A DNA stretch of 47,512 bases from an uncultured Eggerthellaceae bacterium (GCA_910584145.1 CAJTXX010000012.1:1-47512); one strand, 5' to 3'. Numbered from the stretch's first letter, positions 8,393 to 16,207 are shown. The notes: a model not told the origin generated them from the letters alone. A program made the numbers and translations.

Positions 8393-9784
8393 ATGCCGGG
8401 TTCCTGCTGTGCGGGCGCAGCCGATCTGACCGAGAAAGGGGCCATGCTCGCCGCGGCCCAGGCGGGCCGCTTCGCCGAGCTGCCCATATTCGACCGGGCG
8501 GCGGAGTGCATGCCCCGCGAGCAGCTGCGGGCGCTGCAACTGGAGAAGCTCCAGCGCCAGGTGGCCTACACCTATCGCAACGTGCCGCACTACCGCGCGG
8601 CGATGGATGAGCTGGGCGTCTCGCCTGAGGATATCCGCACGCTCGACGACGTGCGCCGCCTGCCCTTCACCGATAAGACCGCGCTGCGCGATACCTATCC
8701 GTATGGGCTCTTCGCTGTGGGCCTTGAGGATATCATCGAGCTGCATGCGTCCTCGGGCACCACGGGAAAGCCCATCGTGGTGGGCTACACGCGCGACGAC
8801 ATGGATGTATGGAGCGACTGCATAGCGCGCCTCGTGCAGATGGCCGGGGTCGTGCCGGGCGATATCGCCCAGATGGCGTTCGGTTACGGCATGTTCACCG
8901 GCGGTTTCGGGCTGCATTATGGCCTCCAGAAGCTCGGGTGCGCCATGATACCCGCAGGCTCGGGCAACACCGAGCGGCACATCAGCATGATCGGCGACTA
9001 CGGCACCACGGTGCTCATCGCCACACCGTCGTATGCCATGCACATCTGCGAGGTGGGGGAGCGGATGGGCTTCGATTGGGAGCGCTCGACCCTGCGCGTG
9101 GGGCTCTTCGGCGGCGAGCCATGCCCGCCTGCCCTGAAGGCCGAGATCGAATCGCGCATGCACATCGTCTGCACCGACAACTACGGACTGACCGAGGTGA
9201 TGGGCCCGGGCGTGTCGGGCGAGTGCCTGGCGAGCCGCGATCAGCAGCATATCGCCGAAGACCATTTCCTCTGGGAAGTGGTCGACCCTGAAACGGGCGA
9301 GCCCGTGGCCGAGGGCGAGGTGGGCGAGCTGGTGCTGACGCCGCTCGACAAGCAGGGGATACCGGTGCTGCGCTATCGCACCCACGACCTGACGCGCGTG
9401 ACCTGCGAGCCCTGCGCATGCGGCAGGACGCACGCCCGTATGGACAAGGTGCGCGTGCGCAGCGATGACATGCTCATCATCCGCGGCACGAACGTGTTCC
9501 CGAGCCAGATCGAGGACGTGCTGGCTGGCATCGACGAGGTGACGCCGCATTACCATATCATCGTGGAGACGGTGGGCGGCATGGATGCGCTGACGGTGGA
9601 GACCGAGGTGCGCCCCGACAAGATGACCGACTCGTTCGAGCAGATGGACGCCATGCGCCGCCGCATCGCCGAGAAGCTGAAGGGCGCGCTGCTGGTCGGC
9701 GTGAACGTGCGGCTGGTGGAGCCGGGCGGCATCGAGCGCACGATGGGCAAGGCGAAGCATATCGACGATATGCGCGCTCGCTAG
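8393..9784 (+). CDS. paaK: Phenylacetate-CoA ligase (PaaK family), copy 2
   Basis: Second PaaK-type adenylate-forming ligase, clearly paralogous to copy 1. SSGTTG is at 120-125, followed by YGLTEVMGPG, YRTHDLTRV, CACGRTH and DDMLIIRGTNVFPSQIE. It would interconvert an aryl acid and its CoA ester. Next to IorAB it could also run in the acid-forming direction, but family members are AMP-forming and direction cannot be read here. With ATG 8393 it has an extra N-terminal stretch (two adjacent Cys, Ala-rich). ATG 8443, 50 bp on and preceded by AAAGGGG, would give a length closer to copy 1, so the start is uncertain. Confidence 0.91.
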   Translation: MPGSCCAGAADLTEKGAMLAAAQAGRFAELPIFDRAAECMPREQLRALQLEKLQRQVAYTYRNVPHYRAAMDELGVSPEDIRTLDDVRRLPFTDKTALRDTYPYGLFAVGLEDIIELHASSGTTGKPIVVGYTRDDMDVWSDCIARLVQMAGVVPGDIAQMAFGYGMFTGGFGLHYGLQKLGCAMIPAGSGNTERHISMIGDYGTTVLIATPSYAMHICEVGERMGFDWERSTLRVGLFGGEPCPPALKAEIESRMHIVCTDNYGLTEVMGPGVSGECLASRDQQHIAEDHFLWEVVDPETGEPVAEGEVGELVLTPLDKQGIPVLRYRTHDLTRVTCEPCACGRTHARMDKVRVRSDDMLIIRGTNVFPSQIEDVLAGIDEVTPHYHIIVETVGGMDALTVETEVRPDKMTDSFEQMDAMRRRIAEKLKGALLVGVNVRLVEPGGIERTMGKAKHIDDMRAR

Positions 9785-9790
9785 GCGCGC

Positions 9791-10732
9791 ATGGCGAGCG
9801 CTCCCACCGGCAGGTTCGCCCCGTCGCCCACCGGGCGGTTGCATGCGGGCAACATCTTCGCCTACCTGATGGCGTGGCTCGCAGCGCGCAGCCGGCAGGG
9901 CCGGGTGGTACTGCGCATCGAGGACTTGGACGCGCAGCGCTCGCGTGCCGAGCACGCCGATGCCATCATGCGCGACCTGGAGGCGCTCGGCCTGTGCTGG
10001 GATGGCGAACCGTTGTATCAGAGCGCTCGTGCGGATGCCTACCGCGCCGCGCTCGAAGAGATCGAGCGCGCTGGCGGGGCATATGAGTGCTTCTGCACCC
10101 GGGCCGAAGCGAGCGTGCAATCGGCGCCGCACCTCGGCGAGGGCGGCGGCTACACCGGTGCCTGCCGCGAGCTCGGCGCTGAGGAGCGCGCACGGCGCGC
10201 GGAAGGAGCGGCACGCGCTGGCAGGGGAGCCGCTATCCGCTGCCGGATGCCCGATACCGCCGTCTGCTTCACCGACATCTTCCAAGGCGTGCAACGCGTG
10301 CAGGTGCGCGCCGGTTTCGACGACGCTGTGCTGCGCCGCAGCGATGGGCTGTTCGCGTATCAGCTCGCCGTGGTGGTGGACGATGCGGAGCAGGGGATCG
10401 ATCAGGTGGTGCGCGGCTTCGACCTGCTCGCTTCGACCGGCAAGCAGGTGCGCATCCAGCAGCTATTGGGCTATGAGCAGCCCGTGTACGGGCATATCCC
10501 CCTCTTCGTGAACAGCGAGGGGAGGAGGCTCTCGAAGCGCGATGGAGATGCGTCGCTCGACAGCATGCTGCGCGCGTATGGCTCGCCTGCCGCGGTCATC
10601 GGGCATATCGCATCCATAGCGGGCATCATCGACCGTGATGAGCCGGCAACGCCGCATGAGCTCCTCAGCATCTATGACGAGAGCGCGCTCAGGCAGCGTT
10701 GGGAGGGCTGCGTCTCGGTGGAGTGCCGCTGA
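9791..10732 (+). CDS. gluQ: Glutamyl-Q tRNA(Asp) synthetase
   Basis: A 313-residue paralogue of the glutamyl-tRNA synthetase catalytic core without the anticodon-binding domain. The family attaches glutamate to queuosine at position 34 of tRNA-Asp. The HIGH-type motif is in PSPTGRLHAGN (about 12-22) and the KMSKS-type motif is LSKRDGD (about 238-244). A Cys-x-Cys pair in the YECFCTRAE segment and a Tyr/Cys pair about 20 residues on form the zinc site typical of GluQ and distinct from full GluRS. It ends one base before the convergent menA stop, leaving no room for a terminator. Ribosome-binding signal at ATG 9791 is weak, so coupling to paaK is likely. Confidence 0.92.
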   Translation: MASAPTGRFAPSPTGRLHAGNIFAYLMAWLAARSRQGRVVLRIEDLDAQRSRAEHADAIMRDLEALGLCWDGEPLYQSARADAYRAALEEIERAGGAYECFCTRAEASVQSAPHLGEGGGYTGACRELGAEERARRAEGAARAGRGAAIRCRMPDTAVCFTDIFQGVQRVQVRAGFDDAVLRRSDGLFAYQLAVVVDDAEQGIDQVVRGFDLLASTGKQVRIQQLLGYEQPVYGHIPLFVNSEGRRLSKRDGDASLDSMLRAYGSPAAVIGHIASIAGIIDRDEPATPHELLSIYDESALRQRWEGCVSVECR

Positions 10733-10733
10733 T

Positions 10734-11669
10734 CTACAGGGTGAGCGCCATGCTGCTGGCGAGCACCGCCGCAGCGTAGAAGGCGCCGAGCACCACGTTC
10801 GCGTTGCAGATGGCGCCCATCGCCGCGATGCGTGAAGGGCTGTCGAGCGGCAGCGTGCAGAGCTTCTGCAGCAGGGGGGAGGCTGCCAGCACCATGAACG
10901 GCACCACGATGGCGCCTGGCGTCCACCATATGGTCACGATGGCGGCGATGGAGAGCATCCAGAGCGCGACGAGCGCGCGATAGATGGCCCGCGCGCGCCT
11001 GCGGCCCAGCAGCACCGGTAGCGTCTTGCGGCCCGAGCGCTCGTCCTTCTCGATATCGCAGGTGTTGTTCGTCATCATGATGAGCGCGATGCCGATGACG
11101 AGCGGGATGCACTGCACCAGCACGAGCGGCTGCAAGCTGCGCGTCAGCACGTAAAAGGACGCGAACGGCAGCGCCGCGCCCATGACGAGCCCGCTCACAG
11201 CCTCGCCGATCGGCAGGTAGGAGATGGGCGTCGCGCCGCCGGAGTAGAGCGCTATCACCACAGCGCCGCCCATGGCTATCGCGAGCGGTATCCAGCCAGC
11301 GCATACGATGCAGTAGATGCCCAGCGCGAACGCGGCCGCCATGAAGCCGCAGGCCAGATACAAGGCCTCTTTCGCGGGGAAGCTGCCATAGACGAGCGCC
11401 GAGTCGGATGCCTCTACGTTGTCGGCCGCGGTGTCCGACCCTTTCACGTAATCGAAATAGTCGTTCAGCGCATTCACCGCCGCCTGCGTGAGGATGGCGA
11501 TGGCGAGCAGCGCCGCTGTCAGGCTGACCGACAGGCTGTCCTGCGCCTCGTAGGCGAGCACGGCTGCTAGCAACACTGACATGATGGATGCGGGCCACGT
11601 GTGCGGTGCTGCGAGCATGACGGCCTCACGGCACGTCATGTGGGCCCTCGGTCGCGTCTGACGTGCCAT
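10734..11669 (-). CDS. menA: MenA/UbiA-type polyprenyltransferase (1,4-dihydroxy-2-naphthoate)
   Basis: Integral membrane prenyltransferase that would attach the polyprenyl tail to dihydroxynaphthoate during menaquinone synthesis. The first Asp-rich motif NDYFD is at 69-73 with the MenA-like context NALNDYFDYVKGSDT. The second is in NNTCDIEKDE at 200-209. About eight or nine hydrophobic segments cover the protein. ATG 11669 starts one base after the lipoprotein stop. ATG 11639, preceded by CGAGGG, gives an N-terminus (MTCREAVMLAAPHTWPASI) that looks more like other MenA proteins and may be the real start. No other men genes are in the window. UbiA-family members with other acceptors cannot be excluded. 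Confidence 0.87.
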   Translation of the reverse strand: MARQTRPRAHMTCREAVMLAAPHTWPASIMSVLLAAVLAYEAQDSLSVSLTAALLAIAILTQAAVNALNDYFDYVKGSDTAADNVEASDSALVYGSFPAKEALYLACGFMAAAFALGIYCIVCAGWIPLAIAMGGAVVIALYSGGATPISYLPIGEAVSGLVMGAALPFASFYVLTRSLQPLVLVQCIPLVIGIALIMMTNNTCDIEKDERSGRKTLPVLLGRRRARAIYRALVALWMLSIAAIVTIWWTPGAIVVPFMVLAASPLLQKLCTLPLDSPSRIAAMGAICNANVVLGAFYAAAVLASSMALTL

Positions 11670-11670
11670 G

Positions 11671-12237
11671 TCAGTTCGAGATGAGCGCCTGCGCGATGTC
11701 CTCCGAGGCATTGGACAGGGGCTCCCAGACGTTGTCGATCTTCTCGAAGGTTATCTCGATGGGTTGGGTCTGGCGCACCTCGACGCCGTCGAGCGAGCCG
11801 ATGATGGCCTCGCCGAACGCCTGGTCGAGCTCGTCGGTGGGCATCTTCGCGATAGCGGGGTCGGCCTTCATGGCGTCAGTGGCCTCTTGCAGCGCCTGCT
11901 CGTATTCCGAGAAGCTCTTGCAGCGCAGCACCACCGTGGCCTTCGCGCTCGTGCCGTCCACCGTCACGTCCTGCACCGTATAGTCGAACCCATCGAAGTA
12001 GGCTGCCATGAAATCGTGCGTGGATACGTCGTATTGCGACAAGGAGCCGATATCCATGCGCGCCGCGAAATTAGCCGTCTCCGTGCTGTCGATGTCCTTG
12101 TAGCCATCGAGCCGCTCGGCGATCGAATGGCTGATGGCCTCCTCGTCGGTCTGGTAGGCGCAACCGGCCAGCGGCAGCGCGAGCGCAGCGGCGAGCGCGG
12201 CGGCCAAGAATGGGACAGCGGGGTGGTGCTTCGGCAT
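11671..12237 (-). CDS. Lipoprotein of unknown function
   Basis: A 188-residue secreted protein. It has an N-terminal signal with an Ala/Leu core and a clear lipobox LAGC (Cys near residue 25), so it should be lipidated and membrane-anchored. The mature part is acidic and helical, with one beta-rich stretch (TVQDVTVDGTSAKATVVL). I do not recognise a family with certainty; it resembles small DUF5105-like lipoproteins only in general style. ATG 12237 is chosen over 12261 because AAGGAGGAA lies directly upstream and gives a standard signal peptide. It is one base from menA, so the two are probably co-transcribed. The mature domain shows no catalytic motif. Confidence 0.75.
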   Translation of the reverse strand: MPKHHPAVPFLAAALAAALALPLAGCAYQTDEEAISHSIAERLDGYKDIDSTETANFAARMDIGSLSQYDVSTHDFMAAYFDGFDYTVQDVTVDGTSAKATVVLRCKSFSEYEQALQEATDAMKADPAIAKMPTDELDQAFGEAIIGSLDGVEVRQTQPIEITFEKIDNVWEPLSNASEDIAQALISN

Positions 12238-12268
12238 CGGTTCCTCCTTGCGTCGTGCCATAGGGAAG

Positions 12269-12297
12269 AAGATACGCGACTTGACGGCCGGTGTCCA
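12269..12297 (-). promoter_or_regulatory. Putative promoter of lipoprotein-menA
   Basis: On the minus strand TGGACA (-35, plus 12292-12297) and TATCTT (-10, plus 12269-12274) are separated by 17 nt, about 30 bp upstream of the chosen ATG 12237. Each hexamer keeps four or five consensus bases. Confidence 0.45.
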
Positions 12298-12364
12298 CAG
12301 AGGGCAGCGCCGCGCGGTTTATAATCGGTGGGATACCATCGCATAGAAGATCAGGAGCCACGCG

Positions 12365-12754
12365 TTGAAGAAGCTCGGTGCGGAGCTGTCGAAGCTCATA
12401 GATACCTTGGAGGGGGATGCGGCGCGCTTCATGCGCATCGCCCTCAACAACGAGGCGTACCGCGCATCGGTGCGCGCGCTGTGGCCAGCCGATGCCGCAC
12501 GTTTCATCCTCGATAATACGAACGCGTTCTACATCCGCGAGGACAAGGCGCCGCGGAAGGGGCCCGACAAGGATAAGCCCTATGTGGTGTGCGAGGTGTG
12601 CTCGCAAGACCCGATGGCGCGCTCAGAGCTGGATGCCCGCCGCGAGCTGCTGCATCTGGAGCTGCGGCGGCGCGGGCTCACGTGCGAGGAGATGCGCATC
12701 ATCCCGGCGCGCGGCGGCATGCGCTCGCGCCACCCATTCCGAGAAGAGCAGTAG
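12365..12754 (+). CDS. Hypothetical protein, 129 aa
   Basis: Starts with TTG at 12365, preceded by AGGAG. A TATAAT sits at 12320-12325, though without a good -35, so it probably has its own promoter. The N-terminal half (about 1-60) looks helical. A basic linker (APRKGPDKDKP, 62-72) precedes a CEVC pair at 76-79. The C-terminal half has a strongly charged helix (about 86-103) and ends RIIPARGGMRSRHPF. I do not recognise a family. A single CxxC could bind metal only with a partner or as a dimer. It is an isolated plus-strand gene between minus-strand units. Codon usage looks like that of the neighbours, so it is probably a real lineage-specific gene. Confidence 0.65.
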   Translation: MKKLGAELSKLIDTLEGDAARFMRIALNNEAYRASVRALWPADAARFILDNTNAFYIREDKAPRKGPDKDKPYVVCEVCSQDPMARSELDARRELLHLELRRRGLTCEEMRIIPARGGMRSRHPFREEQ

Positions 12755-12831
12755 TGTGCCCGTGGCGCCTCCACCCCGATCAGACGTCCGATACCATTAG
12801 TTTACATAACACTGATTATCAGATTATCGTA

Positions 12832-13263
12832 TCAATCCCATACCGAAGAGGAAGCGCTCGAAGAAGATGCAGCATCGCTGGCCGCGGTGCCCAGCCGCTC
12901 TGTGAGGACCGTTATATCGCCGGTCTGGAGATACTCCATGAACGCGGGCATCATCATATATAAGTAGACGGCATTCACCACGATGGACACCGCTGCGATG
13001 GCGAGCCCGATGACGAGCTGCTGCGTGAGCCGCGCTGAGATGCCGTCCTTCCCGCCGAGCGCCCGTATGGCGCTGCGCACCTTCGACAGGGCTACCGCTC
13101 CGCATACGAGCGCCACCAACGCGAGCGGTATGCCGCCTATCACGAGCGACACGGGAGCGCTGAGCAGGCATATAGTGGCGAGCGTCTGGGCGGACGAGAG
13201 CTGCTGGTCGGCGAAAGCGCGCGCCTGCTCTTCGGTCATAGCGTTCTTGCCGTCTGGTCCCAT
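12832..13263 (-). CDS. Small membrane protein of unknown function (DUF4190-like)
   Basis: A 143-residue protein with two hydrophobic regions, about 24-52 (ATICLLSAPVSLVIGG...) and about 78-104, joined by a short charged loop, and a Ser/Ala-rich tail. The first pair of membrane segments with a central Gly/Pro resembles DUF4190-type small membrane proteins, but this is a weak assignment. ATG 13263 lies 10 bp after the dut stop and follows GAGGCGG, so it is the last gene of a nrdR-dut unit. The frame continues upstream through dut out of frame, which I exclude. No functional prediction beyond membrane location is justified. Confidence 0.65.
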   Translation of the reverse strand: MGPDGKNAMTEEQARAFADQQLSSAQTLATICLLSAPVSLVIGGIPLALVALVCGAVALSKVRSAIRALGGKDGISARLTQQLVIGLAIAAVSIVVNAVYLYMMMPAFMEYLQTGDITVLTERLGTAASDAASSSSASSSVWD

Positions 13264-13273
13264 GTATACCGCC

Positions 13274-13714
13274 TCACTGCATCCCGCTGCTGCCGAAGCC
13301 GCCGCAGCCCCGGTCGGTGCTGTCGAGCTCGTCTGCCAAGACGAGGCGGATAGCCGGCGTCTCAACGATGACCAGCTGCGCTATGCGCATGCCCGCTTCA
13401 ACGAGGAACGGCTCGGTGGCGTCCAGGTTCACGAGCGATACCATCATCTCGCCCCGATAACCGCTGTCTATGAGGCCGGGGCTGTTGGGCACGGTGATGC
13501 CGTGCTTAGTGGCGAGGCCGCTGCGCGGCAGCACCAGGCCGCCGTAGCCCTCAGGTATAGCTATGGCGAAGCCGCATGGCACGATCGTGCGCGCCATCGG
13601 CTCAATCAGCACCTCCACAGCCGAGCGCAGATCGAGCCCGGCATCGCCTGCATGGGCGTATGCGGGCACCTCCATGTCGGGCCGCAACATCTTCATGCGC
13701 ACGTCCATCGCCAT
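13274..13714 (-). CDS. dut: dUTP diphosphatase
   Basis: Trimeric dUTPase that hydrolyses dUTP to dUMP and PPi, supplying dUMP for thymidylate and keeping uracil out of DNA. All five motifs are visible: GDAGLDL (23-29), PRSGLA (63-68), GLIDSGYRGE (80-89), MRIAQL (109-114) and RGCGGFGSSG (135-144). The last motif has Cys where Ala or Glu is more common. Length (146 aa) is standard. ATG directly follows the nrdR stop codon, so nrdR and dut form one transcript devoted to deoxynucleotide pools. An in-frame second ATG (third codon) fits the upstream AGG slightly better. Confidence 0.96.
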   Translation of the reverse strand: MAMDVRMKMLRPDMEVPAYAHAGDAGLDLRSAVEVLIEPMARTIVPCGFAIAIPEGYGGLVLPRSGLATKHGITVPNSPGLIDSGYRGEMMVSLVNLDATEPFLVEAGMRIAQLVIVETPAIRLVLADELDSTDRGCGGFGSSGMQ

Positions 13715-14161
13715 CTACCTGATGCTCTCCAGCGCTTCGCTGAACTCGTGCGCGTCCTTGAAATCCTTGTAGACGCTCGCGAACCTGATGTAGGCGACGT
13801 CGTCGAGGCCGGCCAGGCGCGCGAGCACCATCTCGCCGAGATCCTTCGAGCGCACCTCCGTGATGCCGGTGTTGCGCAGCGACGTCTCGATATCGTCGAT
13901 GAGCTGGTCGATCTTCTCGGGCCCGATGGAGCGCTTCGCACAGGCTATCAGCAGCCCGCGGAAGAGCTTCTGGCGATCGAACGCCTCTTGGGAGCCGTCT
14001 GATTTCAGCACGATGACCGGGCGTTCGCCCAGACGCTCATAAGTGGTGAACCTGTTCTGGCAGCTCAAGCATTCGCGGCGGCGCCGTATCGCGCTGCCGT
14101 CGTCGGCTGAGCGCGAATCGATCACCTTCGATTCTTCGAAACCACATGAGGGGCAGCGCAT
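13715..14161 (-). CDS. nrdR: Transcriptional repressor of ribonucleotide reductase genes
   Basis: NrdR, 148 aa. The zinc finger uses CPSC (3-6) and CLSC (31-34), with the conserved RRRREC between. An ATP-cone follows (about 49-139) with the GERPVIVLKSDGSQEAFDRQKL segment, which senses ATP/dATP and controls binding to NrdR boxes at nrd promoters. AAGGAAAGGA precedes ATG 14161. A minus-strand TATCAT at plus 14187-14192 could be its -10; the -35 is weak. The first LexA box of the lexA promoter (14218-14231) lies just upstream of that element, so LexA may also affect this gene (inference). dut follows without a gap. Confidence 0.96.
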   Translation of the reverse strand: MRCPSCGFEESKVIDSRSADDGSAIRRRRECLSCQNRFTTYERLGERPVIVLKSDGSQEAFDRQKLFRGLLIACAKRSIGPEKIDQLIDDIETSLRNTGITEVRSKDLGEMVLARLAGLDDVAYIRFASVYKDFKDAHEFSEALESIR

Positions 14162-14212
14162 CGGCAGTCCTTTCCTTGCTGCTCACATGATACCCTACTC
14201 TGCACTTTTTCC

Positions 14213-14241
14213 TTGCTAGAACCGATGTTCGCAGTTATAAT
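14213..14241 (+). promoter_or_regulatory. lexA promoter
   Basis: TTGCTA (14213-14218) and a perfect TATAAT (14236-14241) are separated by exactly 17 nt. The spacer contains one LexA box, and a second follows the -10, so LexA binding would block RNA polymerase. Confidence 0.85.
14218..14231. promoter_or_regulatory. LexA box 1 (lexA promoter spacer)
   Basis: AGAACCGATGTTCG contains a perfect GAAC-N4-GTTC palindrome, the core of the Gram-positive/actinobacterial SOS box. It lies between the -35 and -10 of lexA and on the nrdR side of the divergent region. Confidence 0.88.
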
Positions 14242-14242
14242 C

Positions 14243-14256
14243 CGAACAAAGGTTCC
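14243..14256. promoter_or_regulatory. LexA box 2 (downstream of lexA -10)
   Basis: CGAACAAAGGTTCC contains a second perfect GAAC-N4-GTTC palindrome, starting two bases after the -10. Its centre is 25 bp from that of box 1, suggesting two LexA dimers and tight autoregulation. Confidence 0.88.
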
Positions 14257-14285
14257 GATGAGCGGTACGGATGCGAGGAGTCGCC

Positions 14286-14915
14286 ATGTCCACCAAGATC
14301 ACCAAGCGGCAGCAGGCAGTTCTCGACAATATCGAGAAGCATATCCGCGAGAAGGGCTTCGGCCCCACCGTGCGCGAAGTCTGCCAGGATCTGGGGCTGT
14401 CCTCCCCTTCCACGGTGCATGTGCACCTGAAGGCGCTGGAGGAGAAGGGCTTCATAAAGCGCGACCCGCTCAAATCGCGCTCCATCTCGCTCACCTATCA
14501 GCCGGAAGGGGAGCCGAACATCATCGCGGCCGATTTCGGCAGGGTCATCGACGTGCCCCTCGTCGGCGACGTGGCCGCCGGAACGCCCATCTTGGCCGAG
14601 GAGAACATAACCGACACCATCGCGCTGCCCACCGACATCGTGGGCGATGCGCCGTCGTTCGCGCTCTCCGTGCGGGGCGACTCCATGATAGAAGCCGGCA
14701 TCAACGACGGCGACTACGTGGTGGTGAAGGAGCAGCCCACGGCCGACAACGGCGAGATCGTGGTGGCCATCATCGGCGACGGTGCCACGGTGAAGCGCTT
14801 CTATAAGGAGAAGGGCCGCATCCGCCTGCAACCGGAGAACTCGTCGATGGAGCCCATCTTCGTCAATGAATGCCTGATAGCGGGCAAGGTCGTCGCCGTA
14901 TTCCGGCGCATCTAG
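14286..14915 (+). CDS. lexA: LexA repressor, SOS master regulator
   Basis: A 209-residue LexA. The winged helix-turn-helix DNA-binding domain covers 1-70 (GPTVREVCQDLGLSSPSTVH). The self-cleavage site is Ala98-Gly99 in GDVAAGTP. The catalytic dyad is Ser133 in RGDSMIEAGI and Lys170 in GATVKRFYK. RecA filaments trigger cleavage and induce the SOS regulon. ATG 14286 is chosen because GCGAGGAG lies 6 nt upstream; an earlier ATG at 14271 lies inside that region. Two LexA boxes overlap its promoter. The stop codon overlaps the convergent hflX stop through a shared CTAG. Confidence 0.97.
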   Translation: MSTKITKRQQAVLDNIEKHIREKGFGPTVREVCQDLGLSSPSTVHVHLKALEEKGFIKRDPLKSRSISLTYQPEGEPNIIAADFGRVIDVPLVGDVAAGTPILAEENITDTIALPTDIVGDAPSFALSVRGDSMIEAGINDGDYVVVKEQPTADNGEIVVAIIGDGATVKRFYKEKGRIRLQPENSSMEPIFVNECLIAGKVVAVFRRI

Positions 14916-16207
14916 CCTTCTTGCGCGAAGGGCTCGAATTCCCGCCGCAGCGCGTCGGGCACGCGCAGGGTCATCTCCGTCCCTGCTCCGGTGTGCGCTT
15001 CGCTGGAGATGCGGCATCGTTTGTGCGCGCGCGACACCAAGTCGCCGCGCGAATAGGGTATCAGCACCCGCATATGGGAATCGGTGGCGGCTGCGGCTGA
15101 GGATATGCGCGCGATAAGGCCGTCTATCCCCTCTCCGGCGGCTGCGGAGACGCATATGGCGGCCGGATAGCGGAATGCCAGCGCCTCGCGTTGCTCGCTG
15201 TCGAGCAGGTCGCACTTGTTGAACACCGCTATCGCGGGGATGCTCTCGGCGCCGATCTGCCCGAGCACGTCATCCACCGCTTCGATCTGCTCGACGAAGG
15301 CCGGCGATGATGCGTCGATCACATGCAGGATGAGGTCGGCGTTCGCTATCTCGTCGAGCGTCGATTTGAACGCTTCGATGAGCGTGGTGGGGAGCTTCTG
15401 GATGAACCCGACCGTGTCGCTCAGCGTTATCTCGCGCCCTTCGGGCAGCACGAGCCGCCTGGTCGTGGAATCGAGCGTAGCGAAGAGCTTGTCGTCGGCG
15501 TATACCCCGGCTTCGCACATCCGGTTCAGCAGGCTCGACTTACCGGCGTTCGTGTATCCGGCCAGCGATATCCGGTAGATGCCGCTCGTGTAGCGGCTCT
15601 GGCGCTGCATGTTGCGTATCCGCGCGAGATGCGTTAGCTCGCGCTTGATGGAGGTGATGCGCTTGCGCACCATGCGCCGGTCGACCTCGAGCTGGCTCTC
15701 GCCCTCGCCGAAGCGCGACCCCACGCCGCCGCCCATCCTGTTCGATGCGAGGTGCGCCCACATGCCGCGCAGGCGCGGATACAGGTATTCGCTCTGGGCC
15801 AGCTTCACCTGGAGGCGCCCCTCGCGCGTCTTGGCATGCAGCGCGAAGATATCGAGGATGAGCGCCGTGCGGTCCATCACCTTCACGTCGCGGTCGACGA
15901 TGCGCTCCAGGTTCGATTGCTGGGATGGCGTCAGCTCGTCGTCGAAGATGACGATATCAGCCTCGAGGCTGCGCGCCATCTCGGCTATCTCGGCCGCTTT
16001 GCCGCTGCCGACGAAGGTCTTCGGGTTGGGAGCGAGCAGGCGCTGCGAGGTAGTGCCGACCGTATCGGCACCGGCGGTATCAGCCAGGCGCGCGAGCTCC
16101 TGGAGCGACGCTTCGACAGGCCAGGGCGAGCCGGCCTGTTCGATGCCCACGAGCACCGCGCGCTCGCGCAGCGGCTGCTCTATGACGTGCATCGGCTCAT
16201 TCGTCAT
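14912..16207 (-). CDS. hflX: GTPase HflX
   Basis: Ribosome-associated GTPase, 431 aa, which splits stalled or stress-damaged 70S ribosomes in organisms studied. The N-terminal HflX domain contains GGGVGSRFGEGE (159-170). The G domain has the P-loop GYTNAGKSS (217-225), DTVGF (264-268) and NKCD (330-333). A C-terminal domain of about 80 residues follows. It starts 11 bp inside the dapF 3' end (overlap 16197-16207), so it is translationally linked to dapF at the end of the spoVS-miaB-miaA-dapF-hflX run. It converges on lexA with a 4-bp overlap. Confidence 0.95.
   Translation of the reverse strand: MTNEPMHVIEQPLRERAVLVGIEQAGSPWPVEASLQELARLADTAGADTVGTTSQRLLAPNPKTFVGSGKAAEIAEMARSLEADIVIFDDELTPSQQSNLERIVDRDVKVMDRTALILDIFALHAKTREGRLQVKLAQSEYLYPRLRGMWAHLASNRMGGGVGSRFGEGESQLEVDRRMVRKRITSIKRELTHLARIRNMQRQSRYTSGIYRISLAGYTNAGKSSLLNRMCEAGVYADDKLFATLDSTTRRLVLPEGREITLSDTVGFIQKLPTTLIEAFKSTLDEIANADLILHVIDASSPAFVEQIEAVDDVLGQIGAESIPAIAVFNKCDLLDSEQREALAFRYPAAICVSAAAGEGIDGLIARISSAAAATDSHMRVLIPYSRGDLVSRAHKRCRISSEAHTGAGTEMTLRVPDALRREFEPFAQEG

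Noticed and set aside
8246..10294. 682-codon minus-strand open frame opposite paaK2 and gluQ
   Set aside because: It spans two real plus-strand genes and shows no domain, so it is a shadow.
12365..12754. DciA/DUF721 assignment for the orphan protein
   Set aside because: Only the charged C-terminal helix gave a vague resemblance; no family signature could be followed through.
12755..12831. CRISPR-like or repeat signal in the AT-rich 77-bp gap
   Set aside because: Only one short near-repeat (GATTATCAGATTATC) is seen; there is no array and no convincing terminator stem.
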